Positions 44,901 through 51,379 of a DNA stretch of 64,000 nucleotides are shown here, in pieces. The position numbers and the translations under genes are program-made. Source of the DNA: an uncultured Pelagibacteraceae bacterium. Its GTDB lineage: Bacteria > Pseudomonadota > Alphaproteobacteria > Pelagibacterales > Pelagibacteraceae. The stretch spans positions 1-64,000 of the forward strand of contig CACCID010000003.1 of the NCBI GenBank assembly GCA_902545945.1, in the 5' to 3' direction. How positions within the stretch are numbered: position 1 is the first letter of the stretch; each line of letters begins with the position of its first letter. Below the pieces are notes generated by a model that was not told the DNA's origin, searched no databases, and was given only the letters and a program-made list of their open reading frames with translations.

Positions 44901-46289
44901 TTATTTAGGTTTGGTCATTTTAAGTGGGTTCATAATTTTATCGTATTCTTTTTCCTTTATTAGACCTGCTCGGATAACCTCCTCTCTCAACGTTGTTCCA
45001 TTTTTATGTGCTGTTTTTGCAATAAATGCAGCTTTGTCATATCCAATTTTTGGAGCCAATGCCGTTACAAGCATAAGTGAATTATCAAGTAGATGTTTTA
45101 TTCTTTTTTTATCTGCTTTTATTCCTTTAACACAATACATGGCAAATGTTTTAGAAGAGTCACTCATAATCTCAATTGATTGTAAAATATTATGAATGAT
45201 GAGAGGTTTGAAAACATTTAATTCAAAATGGCCATGAGAACCTGCCATTGTAATACCATTATGATTTCCGATAACCTTTACACAAACCATAGTAACTGCC
45301 TCTGATTGGGTTGGATTAACTTTACCAGGCATTATTGATGATCCCGGTTCATTAGATGGAAGAATAAGCTCGCCGTAACCTGCTCTTGGACCTGATCCTA
45401 AAAATCTTATGTCGTTTGCAATTTTCATCAAGCAAACAGCAGTTGTATTTAATGTACCTGAAAAATTTACTATTTCATCATGTGCAGCTAAAGCAGCAAA
45501 TTTGTTAGCAGCAGGTTTGAAAGGAATTTTAGTAATTTTACTAATTTCCTTTATAACTTTTTTGTCAAAATTTTTTTTAGTATTAAGACCAGTCCCAACT
45601 GCAGTCCCACCCTGAGCCAAATAATGAATTTCTTTAAGCGCCGCCTCTATTCTAATAATACATTTTTTTAGTTGAGCGTGGTATCCAGAAAATTCTTGAC
45701 CTAAAGTCAAAGGTGTTGCGTCTTGCAAATGAGTTCTTCCTACTTTTACAATATTTTTAAACTCTTTTGATTTTTTAAATAGTTCTTTTTCAAGTAATTT
45801 TAGTGAGGGCAAAAGTTTTTCTTTTGTTTTTAAAGCTATGGCTATGTGCATTGCCGTTGGAAAAACATCATTAGTTGATTGAGATTTATTTACATGATCA
45901 TTTGGGTGCACTGGTTTTTTTGATCCTAACTTACCTCCCATCATTTGAATTGCCCTGTTGGCTATTACTTCATTAACATTCATGTTAGTTTGGGTGCCCG
46001 ATCCCGTTTGCCAAACTTTCAAGGGAAAGTGGCTGTCGTGTTTTCCTTTAATTACCTCATCTGCCGCTTTAATGATGTACTTACTGATTTTAGGATCCAG
46101 GTCTTTATTTTTTGCGTTTACTATTGCAGAAGCTTTTTTAATAATTGCAATTGAATGTATAACTAACGGTCTTACTAAAAAATCACCAATGTTAAAATAT
46201 TTATTTGATCTCTCAGTCGAGGCTCCCCAATACTTATCACCAGGAACATTAATTTTTCCAATACTATCAAATTCTGTTCTGTATTTCAT
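44901..46289 (-). CDS. fumC: Class II fumarate hydratase
   Basis: A TCA-cycle enzyme interconverting fumarate and malate, about 462 residues. [28 protein letters not shown] start, [69 protein letters not shown] and the superfamily signature [15 protein letters not shown]. The ATG at 46289 is chosen because the conserved N-terminus begins there; 36 further upstream codons are open but would run toward the divergent MazG-like gene and lack conservation. Confidence 0.96.
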   Translation of the reverse strand: MKYRTEFDSIGKINVPGDKYWGASTERSNKYFNIGDFLVRPLVIHSIAIIKKASAIVNAKNKDLDPKISKYIIKAADEVIKGKHDSHFPLKVWQTGSGTQTNMNVNEVIANRAIQMMGGKLGSKKPVHPNDHVNKSQSTNDVFPTAMHIAIALKTKEKLLPSLKLLEKELFKKSKEFKNIVKVGRTHLQDATPLTLGQEFSGYHAQLKKCIIRIEAALKEIHYLAQGGTAVGTGLNTKKNFDKKVIKEISKITKIPFKPAANKFAALAAHDEIVNFSGTLNTTAVCLMKIANDIRFLGSGPRAGYGELILPSNEPGSSIMPGKVNPTQSEAVTMVCVKVIGNHNGITMAGSHGHFELNVFKPLIIHNILQSIEIMSDSSKTFAMYCVKGIKADKKRIKHLLDNSLMLVTALAPKIGYDKAAFIAKTAHKNGTTLREEVIRAGLIKEKEYDKIMNPLKMTKPK

Positions 46290-46349
46290 ATTTGATTCAT
46301 TGATATAATACACTCTTATTAAATAATTATAAAATATAAAGGAAAAGAA

Positions 46350-46721
46350 ATGACTAACTTTAAAAGTGTTAAAAAATTTATGGAAACTTTTGGTCAAGAA
46401 ATTAAAGAAAAAGCTTGTTTTCCGAATGATAAAATCACTTCTCTCAGGTATGATTTAATTAAGGAGGAGCTTGGTGAATTAAAAGAAGCCATAGATAAAA
46501 AGGACATAAAGGAGGTTGCTGATGCTTTAACAGATATTCTTTATGTGACATACGGAGCAGGACATGCATTTGGAATAGATCTAGATAAGTGTTTTGAAGA
46601 AGTACAAAATTCAAATATGAGCAAACTAGGCTCTGATGGTAAACCAATTTACAATGATAAAGGCAAAGTGATGAAGGGACCTAATTATTTTAAGCCAAAC
46701 TTAGAAAAGTTTGTAGCATGA
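46350..46721 (+). CDS. MazG-like nucleotide pyrophosphohydrolase
   Basis: A 123-residue all-alpha NTP-PPase-type protein. The metal site reads [15 protein letters not shown] (ExxE) and [15 protein letters not shown] (ExxD). The C-terminus [30 protein letters not shown] matches the group sometimes annotated phosphoribosyl-ATP pyrophosphohydrolase-like, frequent in phages and marine bacteria. The substrate may be noncanonical or dNTP nucleotides; histidine biosynthesis is unlikely without his neighbours. It is divergent from fumC and overlaps a small membrane-peptide frame by ATGA. Confidence 0.85.
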   Translation: MTNFKSVKKFMETFGQEIKEKACFPNDKITSLRYDLIKEELGELKEAIDKKDIKEVADALTDILYVTYGAGHAFGIDLDKCFEEVQNSNMSKLGSDGKPIYNDKGKVMKGPNYFKPNLEKFVA

Positions 46722-46801
46722 TAAAAGATAACTTATACTGGATACTGCTCGGAGTTGCGGCTGGGATATTAATTTATTTAGGAGATAAATATATTTTTTA
46801 G
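46718..46801 (+). CDS. Small single-span membrane peptide (27 aa), hypothetical
   Basis: An ATG overlapping the MazG-like stop (ATGA) opens a 27-codon frame. It has a short charged start, a hydrophobic stretch (WILLGVAAGILIYLG) and a DKYIF tail. The stop codon TAG uses the first G of the repeat element at 46801, so the C-terminus is set by the edge of the accessory region. Coupled start and membrane-helix composition make it plausible; no family is recognised. Confidence 0.5.
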   Translation: MIKDNLYWILLGVAAGILIYLGDKYIF

Positions 46802-46825
46802 GGGCGTTCTGTTGCTAGGTGCCCC
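46801..46825 (+). repeat. tmRNA-3'-end repeat, copy 1
   Basis: A 25-nt copy with core GCGTTCTGTTGCTAGGTGCC, one mismatch to the tmRNA copy at 51074. Similarity continues on the right: ACACCCCATT here versus AGACCCCGTT there, giving about 34 nt with three differences. A GGGGC/GCCCC stem is retained. This is the longest match and marks the left edge of the accessory region. Confidence 0.9.
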
Positions 46826-47026
46826 ACACCCCATTTTACTTTAGTTAATAAAAGCTGTTAAAACAACTAGACCAATTAATACCATTAACATATTTTCCCC
46901 CAATTTTATTTTTTCATTTTCATAGCATATTTGCTTACTTATTAAAACTGCCGCGATGTAATTTCATTACAAACAATTACTATTTTTCTTCTTCTTTTTA
47001 GTTTCTTTGTCTTCATTTATAAGATT

Positions 47027-47953
47027 TTAATTTTCAGCGGTCGCTATTAAAGTATCTGTTTGTCCTAATCTTATTAAATTTTCAACATATGAGTTATTCA
47101 ATTTTTTGTTAATAATTTCTTTATAAAAGTTATGACCACCAGGTTTTCTTCTTAAAAACCATCCTAAATGATTTGAAAAATTATATCTTTGATAATATTG
47201 AATTTTTATATTCTTAAAACCCGCTTTAGAAATTATTTTTTTGAGAGAGTCATACGTGTGTAAAATTAAATGTTCACTCCAAAAAGTAAAATTTTTAAAT
47301 TCTTTTAACTCATCTTGTAAAATAAGAAAATCTTCAGCATGCGGAACCTCAATAATGATTTTTCCTTTTTTTTTTAATCTTGATTTTAGAATTTTTAAAG
47401 TTTCTATCTGATATGGAATATGCTCTAAAACATGAAACATCGTTATCACATCAAATTTATGCCCAAAAGAGTAAATATTTTTTGAAATATTAATTTTTTT
47501 TATATTATTTTTTATATATTCTAAACACTCTTTTCTTAGTTCAACACCGCTTAAAGACTTATAGTTTTTTAAATTATTTAAAAAACCACCCCACCCACAA
47601 CCAAAGTCAAGTATTTTTTTATTTTCTAAATTTTTTTTAAACTGACTTGCCCTCCTATAGTCATCACTGATGATTGGTGTTTTAATATTTCCACAATGAG
47701 TTTTAATGTTTGCAAATTTTCTTATAACTTTATCCGATGTTTTCTTATCTACATCTCCATATTTTAAAGATGTATAGTATTTATTTGAAGTAATATACTT
47801 TTCTAAAAATATTATTTTTGTTTTAAAATCCTGTACTACTTTAATATTTTTATCTCTAGTTTTGTTTAGATTAATTAGTCGTGTATCACTGATTAAATTT
47901 AATTTTTTTAAATCTTTGTAAATAGGATTACTTATTTTTTGTTTTTTTTTCAT
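47027..47953 (-). CDS. SAM-dependent methyltransferase, class I
   Basis: A 308-residue protein with a clear Rossmann methyltransferase core. Motif I is ILDFGCGWGGFLNNL (about residues 113-127), motif II GVELRKECLEYIKNN, then FDVITMFHVLEHIPYQIETLKILKSRLKKKGKIIIEVPHAEDFL, matching the Methyltransf_23 (C-methyltransferase-like) pattern. The N-terminal 110 residues are lysine-rich and unrecognised. Such enzymes often modify surface sugars or small metabolites; nothing here defines the substrate. It is alone in the first cassette and transcribed opposite to its neighbours. Confidence 0.82.
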   Translation of the reverse strand: MKKKQKISNPIYKDLKKLNLISDTRLINLNKTRDKNIKVVQDFKTKIIFLEKYITSNKYYTSLKYGDVDKKTSDKVIRKFANIKTHCGNIKTPIISDDYRRASQFKKNLENKKILDFGCGWGGFLNNLKNYKSLSGVELRKECLEYIKNNIKKINISKNIYSFGHKFDVITMFHVLEHIPYQIETLKILKSRLKKKGKIIIEVPHAEDFLILQDELKEFKNFTFWSEHLILHTYDSLKKIISKAGFKNIKIQYYQRYNFSNHLGWFLRRKPGGHNFYKEIINKKLNNSYVENLIRLGQTDTLIATAEN

Positions 47954-47982
47954 TTAATAAATTTCATACTTATTTTTTTAAA

Positions 47983-48007
47983 GGGGCGTTCTATTGCCAG
48001 GTGCCTT
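47983..48007 (+). repeat. tmRNA-3'-end repeat, copy 2
   Basis: Core GCGTTCTATTGCCAGGTGCC, one change from the tmRNA copy. It is flanked by a perfect 8-bp inverted repeat TTTAAAGG (47977-47984) / CCTTTAAA (48004-48011), which differs in sequence from the GGGGC/GCCCC stem of copies 1 and 4. It lies between the methyltransferase start and the DUF2784 start. Confidence 0.9.
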
Positions 48008-48028
48008 TAAAATTAGTAAATATATTGA

Positions 48029-48391
48029 ATGTACGAATTATTTGCAAATCTTACTTTAATTATACATTTAATTTTTATCTTATTTGTTATTTTTGGTGGA
48101 TTGCTTTTTTTTATTTTTTCAAAAATCATCTATATTCACCTCCCAGCCGTATTATGGGGAATTTATATAGAACTAAATAATTCTATTTGCCCATTAACTT
48201 ATCTCGAAAATTGGTTTTTGCTCAAAGGTGAGTTAACAACCTATTCTAATGATTTTATTAACAACTACCTTTTTCCAATAATTTATCCTGAGGGGCTAAC
48301 TAATGAAATTCAAATATATCTTGGTATATCGCTGATAGTTATTAATATTTTAATTTACGGGTTAATTTATAAAAATTTAAAGAATTTATAA
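48029..48391 (+). CDS. DUF2784-family membrane protein
   Basis: A 120-residue membrane protein with three hydrophobic helices. The ANLTLIIHLIFILFVIFGG start, IYIHLPAVLWGIYIEL, the NSICPLTYLENWFLLKGE loop and FINNYLFPIIYPEGLT before the last helix are the hallmarks of DUF2784, found scattered in proteobacteria with no assigned function. It ends one base before the start of the GGCT-like gene, so the two are likely co-transcribed. It belongs to the second cassette. Confidence 0.8.
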   Translation: MYELFANLTLIIHLIFILFVIFGGLLFFIFSKIIYIHLPAVLWGIYIELNNSICPLTYLENWFLLKGELTTYSNDFINNYLFPIIYPEGLTNEIQIYLGISLIVINILIYGLIYKNLKNL

Positions 48392-48724
48392 ATGAAAAAT
48401 ATCGAAAATTTATTTGTCTACGGAACTCTTCAAAAAGGGAAGCAGCACCAAAATATTTTAGGAAAAATTAAAGGGAAATGGAAAAAAGGATATGTGAACG
48501 GGAAGCTTTATAACATAAGCTCGGGTCCAGATTATGGGTATCCAGGTCTTAAGCTTGATCCGAAAGGAATAAAAATTTATGGCATGATTTTTCAGTCAAA
48601 AGATCTTGAAAATTATATAAAAAAAATTGATGAATTTGAGGGTAATAACTATAAGAGAGTTATCTCAAGAGTATTTTTAGAGAATGGTTCTATAATTAAT
48701 TCATATTTATACGAAATAAAATGA
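48392..48724 (+). CDS. Gamma-glutamylcyclotransferase-like (AIG2/GGCT fold)
   Basis: A 110-residue protein with the fold's signature LFVYGTLQKGKQHQNIL (YGTL loop binding the gamma-glutamyl group) and IDEFEGNNYKRVISRV, where Glu of DEFEG is the expected general acid/base. Family members release 5-oxoproline from gamma-glutamyl amines or peptides; the physiological substrate is unknown. It abuts DUF2784 upstream and overlaps the next gene by 4 nt (ATGA), forming a three-gene cassette. Confidence 0.85.
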   Translation: MKNIENLFVYGTLQKGKQHQNILGKIKGKWKKGYVNGKLYNISSGPDYGYPGLKLDPKGIKIYGMIFQSKDLENYIKKIDEFEGNNYKRVISRVFLENGSIINSYLYEIK

Positions 48725-49080
48725 AAAATTTTTTAGCAGTAGTAATTCTAGGTCTATTAATTTTAAGTGATCATTATCCAGTATTAGCAAATAATTTGAC
48801 TTGCAAAGATGATAAAAATAACAAAGTTATAACTATATTCTATGACCAAGATAAAGTAGAAGCGTTAGGAAAAACATTCACAAATGTCTTAGTTTTTGGA
48901 AACGGTATTTCAGCAGAGTATTCTACGTGGAAGAGTTTATTTTTAGGTTTTGGAAAGATACTAGATGAGACCTGGAAAATAAATTTGGAATTTTCAAAAC
49001 CTAAATCAGCTTCTATAATTAAATTTAAAAATAAAAATGGAAAATCTGAACAATTAAGTGAAAGTTTATATTTATGTTGA
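48721..49080 (+). CDS. Hypothetical exported protein
   Basis: A 119-residue protein with a likely signal peptide (residues 1-24, hydrophobic FLAVVILGLLILSDHYPVLA ending in an ALA-like site). The mature part begins NNLTCKDDKNNKVITIFYDQ and has a second Cys at the very C-terminus (SLYLC), suggesting one disulfide. Probably periplasmic. No family is recognised. The start overlaps the GGCT-like stop; the TGA lies 3 nt before the stem of repeat copy 3. Confidence 0.6.
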   Translation: MKNFLAVVILGLLILSDHYPVLANNLTCKDDKNNKVITIFYDQDKVEALGKTFTNVLVFGNGISAEYSTWKSLFLGFGKILDETWKINLEFSKPKSASIIKFKNKNGKSEQLSESLYLC

Positions 49081-49087
49081 ATTTAAG

Positions 49088-49112
49088 GGTGCGTTCTGTT
49101 GCCAGGTGCCCT
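49088..49112 (+). repeat. tmRNA-3'-end repeat, copy 3
   Basis: Core GCGTTCTGTTGCCAGGTGCC is identical to the tmRNA copy over 20 nt. It is closed by a perfect 7-bp inverted repeat TTAAGGG (49083-49089) / CCCTTAA (49109-49115), again unlike the stems of copies 1, 2 and 4. It directly follows the stop of the exported-protein gene. Confidence 0.92.
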
Positions 49113-49223
49113 TAACCTTTAACGTTATATAACAATTCTAGAGTTTAAAATACTCAAATTTCTTTGGCGGCTGTGTCCAAATTGGACCCTAATTGTGCCC
49201 AACTTAAAAGCTAAAAATGATTA

Positions 49224-49559
49224 GTGATAAAAATACTTAAGTACTTTTTCTTATCAATTTTTCTTTCATTTTTTATTGCAATTGTTTTAGCTTTAATTTT
49301 TGCACCTGAAGATCGTGAATGGGTTAAATGTTCAGATGAAAAAGATTTATATCGATACGTTTACGATGGCTGGAAAGTAGATAAAGTTTTAAAAAACGGA
49401 GATATCACTTATACGGATACAGGACAAAAACTTTATTATAAAGGAGAATACCCTCAAATCATTTTATCAAAAAAAGATAGGATAAAAGCATTAAATTTTG
49501 GATGGAGATGTTATTATCTTGAAGGCGCTGAAATAAATATTATAGTCAACGGGAGTTAA
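49224..49559 (+). CDS. Hypothetical membrane-anchored protein
   Basis: A 111-residue frame starting at GTG 49224. One N-terminal hydrophobic helix (YFFLSIFLSFFIAIVLALIFA, about residues 7-27) is followed by a small soluble domain with two cysteines (WVKCSDEKD and FGWRCYYLEG). The overall pattern, a membrane anchor plus a short beta-rich domain, suggests an envelope protein. No family is recognised. The nearest ATG (49217) is out of frame and stops after seven codons. First gene of the third cassette. Confidence 0.55.
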   Translation: MIKILKYFFLSIFLSFFIAIVLALIFAPEDREWVKCSDEKDLYRYVYDGWKVDKVLKNGDITYTDTGQKLYYKGEYPQIILSKKDRIKALNFGWRCYYLEGAEINIIVNGS

Positions 49560-49604
49560 AATGGTTGAAGAGGGTTTTGTAGAAAACTTTTAAAAAAATA
49601 ATTT

Positions 49605-50159
49605 ATGGATTTAAAGATTTCTCCGCTTATATCTGCAACGGCACATAACTTAATTTCTGTTCCTCAAAAATGGGCTAATGATATTAAACATTTAGAATTT
49701 AATGAAATTTTAGGATCATCTGTTGGAGTTTTAGCAATGGTTTATAGCTGGAACAAATCCAAAAAAGATGAATTTATTGAGATTGCAAGCGGCACATTAG
49801 CTTCAAGTTTTGTTTATGGAGATCCATTAACAACAATTGGTTCGATAGCTGCAATGGCTCACGCTTATAATAAAACAAAAAATAAAAATGATTTAAGAAA
49901 ATTCAAATGGTCTACAATTAGAGGTATTGCAGGTGTAGGAGCGTTTGCGTTATCAACGAAACTAATTTCTATTCCAGTTTTAAATTTCCTAATCGGAATC
50001 ATTGCAGCCACAATAGTCAAAAATGTTGTGAAAAGCTTAAGATTGTTTGAATACATGAATTATTTGAGAAACTTGAGAATTTATTTGCCATACATAAAAT
50101 CTCAAATAAGTAGAAGAGATTTTCTAAAACTAAATATTTTTAAATATAAACCAGCCTAA
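49605..50159 (+). CDS. Hypothetical membrane protein
   Basis: A 184-residue protein with several moderately hydrophobic, Ala/Gly-rich stretches (GSSVGVLAMVYSW, GTLASSFVYGDPLTTIGSIAAMAHAY, IAGVGAFALSTKLISIPVLNFLIGIIAATIV) and a basic C-terminus (NYLRNLRIYLPYIKSQISRRDFLKL). It may be a small integral membrane protein with its tail in the cytoplasm. No family is recognised. Its TAA is followed immediately by the ATG of the next gene, suggesting a pair. Confidence 0.55.
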   Translation: MDLKISPLISATAHNLISVPQKWANDIKHLEFNEILGSSVGVLAMVYSWNKSKKDEFIEIASGTLASSFVYGDPLTTIGSIAAMAHAYNKTKNKNDLRKFKWSTIRGIAGVGAFALSTKLISIPVLNFLIGIIAATIVKNVVKSLRLFEYMNYLRNLRIYLPYIKSQISRRDFLKLNIFKYKPA

Positions 50160-50648
50160 ATGAAAAAATATGAAAATGCTAGTGACGATGGATTGGCACA
50201 AATATTTATAAACGCACAAGACATAGTTTCTAACAACAAACCAAATAAAAAAGAGGCTTTAGAATTTATTGAATGGGTGAAGATAGAATGGGCTAAAAGA
50301 AAAAAATTGTATATAGAGGGAAAAAGAAAGCTCCAATATCCTGAAAAAGGAATGTTAGCCACACTAGGATATAAAGCAGGATTTATGAAAGGTCATGATA
50401 GAAGAAACTTATTAAAATTTGTTATGACATCTGACTCTCTTCCCTTTGTACAAGGCGAAGCATATATGGCCTCTTGGGATAGCCCATTGAGTGAAAAAAG
50501 ACTTTTAAAATTAAGTTATTTACTTGCTAACTTAATTAAAAAAGGAAAGGGCCAAGAGATGACAAGAGATAACTGGAAAAAAGATTTGATTTTTTTATTT
50601 GAAGAATACTATAAGGATAAACATACTTTTTCTTGGCCTAAAATTTAG
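50160..50648 (+). CDS. Hypothetical cytoplasmic protein
   Basis: A 162-residue soluble, mostly helical protein with many aromatic and lysine residues: EALEFIEWVKIEWAKRKKLY, GMLATLGYKAGFMKGHDR, FVMTSDSLPFVQGEAYMASWDSP and DLIFLFEEYYKDKHTFSWPKI. No signal peptide or membrane helix. It starts with no gap after the hypothetical membrane protein, so they are probably translated together. No family is recognised. Confidence 0.55.
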   Translation: MKKYENASDDGLAQIFINAQDIVSNNKPNKKEALEFIEWVKIEWAKRKKLYIEGKRKLQYPEKGMLATLGYKAGFMKGHDRRNLLKFVMTSDSLPFVQGEAYMASWDSPLSEKRLLKLSYLLANLIKKGKGQEMTRDNWKKDLIFLFEEYYKDKHTFSWPKI

Positions 50649-50657
50649 CTCGCAATT

Positions 50658-51068
50658 TCACTTTCTTCTATGTGCCTGAGTGGGTATATATAAATAATCT
50701 ATCTTATTATTAATTAATTTATTCATTGCTTTATCATTTATTTTAAAGCCCCATTTAATCCAGAGAACATTATGACCAAGACTTTTACAAAAAATTAATT
50801 TTTCTATTGAATTTAATTTATTTCCTCTGTCAATTTCAACATCAAATATTTGATTACTACTAGAAATTCTTAAGTCAATTCTACCACCTCTTCCACCTTT
50901 ACCTTTAAAATTTTTAAGTTTTACCTCAGTGATAATTTTAAATTTTTTATTAAATAGTCGAATTAATAAACTTGTCAGATATGAAGTTATATCGGTGGAT
51001 TTATCAAAGCATTCATCAATATTTTTTTCTATAATTTTTTGATTTTTTAAAAGTGTTTTTTTTATCAT
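50658..51068 (-). CDS. Hypothetical protein, possible PD-(D/E)xK-like nuclease fold
   Basis: A 136-residue basic protein. The central stretch GGRGGRIDLRI followed by QIFDVEIDRGNKLNSIEKLIFCKSLGHNVLWIKWG resembles a PD-(D/E)xK core: Asp in RIDLRI, then the E-x-D pair in VEID, with a helix and a strand after. The usual lysine of E-x-K is an Asp, so activity is uncertain. The start at 51068 is 5 nt beyond the tmRNA 3' end on the same strand, so read-through from the tmRNA promoter is possible. The fold call is tentative. Confidence 0.45.
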   Translation of the reverse strand: MIKKTLLKNQKIIEKNIDECFDKSTDITSYLTSLLIRLFNKKFKIITEVKLKNFKGKGGRGGRIDLRISSSNQIFDVEIDRGNKLNSIEKLIFCKSLGHNVLWIKWGFKINDKAMNKLINNKIDYLYIPTQAHRRK

Positions 51069-51073
51069 TAATA

Positions 51074-51098
51074 GGGGCGTTCTGTTGCCAGGTGCCCC
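51074..51098 (+). repeat. tmRNA-3'-end repeat, copy 4 (in ssrA)
   Basis: The parental copy inside ssrA, with core GCGTTCTGTTGCCAGGTGCC and a GGGGC/GCCCC stem. On the sense (minus) strand it forms part of the terminal pseudoknot. It marks the right edge of the accessory region. Confidence 0.92.
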
Positions 51099-51332
51099 AG
51101 ACCCCGTTACTTAATTAACAAAGTTAATTAAGCTGCAAGTGCGTAACTTTCGTTAGCATTTGTAAATTGGCCCGTTACGTCGGAACCATCTCGTACGAAA
51201 GAATAGCCTTTAGACATCCGTCGATCCTAATTCACCCCCATAAGTTGTAAATGGTGGAGGTGGTGGGTACTGCCCCCACGTCCGTAATGTTTATTACGAA
51301 ATTCGTTTATCGTCATAGTTGGAAAACCAACA
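51074..51332 (-). ncRNA. ssrA: Two-piece (permuted) tmRNA
   Basis: Transfer-messenger RNA for rescue of stalled ribosomes, in the permuted alphaproteobacterial form. Reading the minus strand, the acceptor piece comes first (about 51332-51252) and ends CACCTCCACCA. A 12-nt spacer follows, then the coding piece from 51239, starting GGGGGTGAATTAGGATCGAC. GGGGGTG pairs with CACCTCC with a G3-U70 wobble, the alanine identity element. The tag frame (51128-51160) reads NANESYALAA then TAA. The 3' end holds TCTG-GGGC...CAGA-AC-GCCC, which can form a pseudoknot. The last 25 nt are the repeat found three more times in the window. The extreme 5' and 3' ends are estimates. Confidence 0.92.
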
Positions 51333-51337
51333 CTATT

Positions 51338-51365
51338 AATATAAAACTCTTTAACAGATATTCAA
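51338..51365 (-). promoter_or_regulatory. Sigma70-like promoter of tmRNA
   Basis: On the minus strand TTGAAT (51365-51360), a 16-nt spacer and TATATT (51343-51338) stand about 7 nt before the inferred tmRNA 5' end near 51331-51332, where a GTTGG-TTTT-CCAAC hairpin begins. The promoter occupies most of the gap to the divergent thyX ATG. Confidence 0.6.
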
Positions 51366-51379
51366 TAAATTATTTCAAA

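Larger units (their letters stand above)
46801..51073. mobile_element. Putative accessory island accreted at the tmRNA 3' end
   Basis: This region lies between a 25-nt copy of the tmRNA 3' end (46801-46825) and the intact tmRNA 3' end (51074-51098). Two further same-direction copies (47983, 49088) split it into three cassettes of about 1.2, 1.1 and 2.0 kb. Contents are accessory: a methyltransferase, DUF2784, a GGCT-like protein, unrecognised small proteins and a possible nuclease-fold protein. tmRNA genes are known integration targets for tyrosine recombinases, and direct repeats of the gene's 3' end are the usual footprint. No integrase gene is visible, so this would be a decayed or trans-mobilised array; spread of a structured element is an alternative. 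Confidence 0.55.

Noticed and set aside
45409-46308. Several open frames on the + strand inside fumC
   Set aside because: Antisense shadows; translations show no domain and fumC motifs are complete.
46290-46397. N-terminal extension of fumC by 36 codons
   Set aside because: Not conserved in the family and would overlap the divergent MazG-like gene start.
46942-47016. 24-codon basic frame on the minus strand after the methyltransferase
   Set aside because: No ribosome-binding site, low-complexity Lys/Arg start and no context; likely chance.
49561-49593. 10-codon frame starting with ATG after the 49224 gene
   Set aside because: Too short, no recognisable signal beyond a nearby stop-start overlap.
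46801-51098. CRISPR array interpretation of the repeats
   Set aside because: Only four copies, 1.1-2.0 kb apart, with genes between them and no cas genes.
46801-51098. Integrase or transposase gene in the island
   Set aside because: None of the reading frames shows tyrosine-recombinase, serine-recombinase or DDE motifs.
51251-51379. N-terminal extension of thyX by 43 codons
   Set aside because: The stretch is the tmRNA acceptor piece on the opposite strand; its codons are not protein-like.
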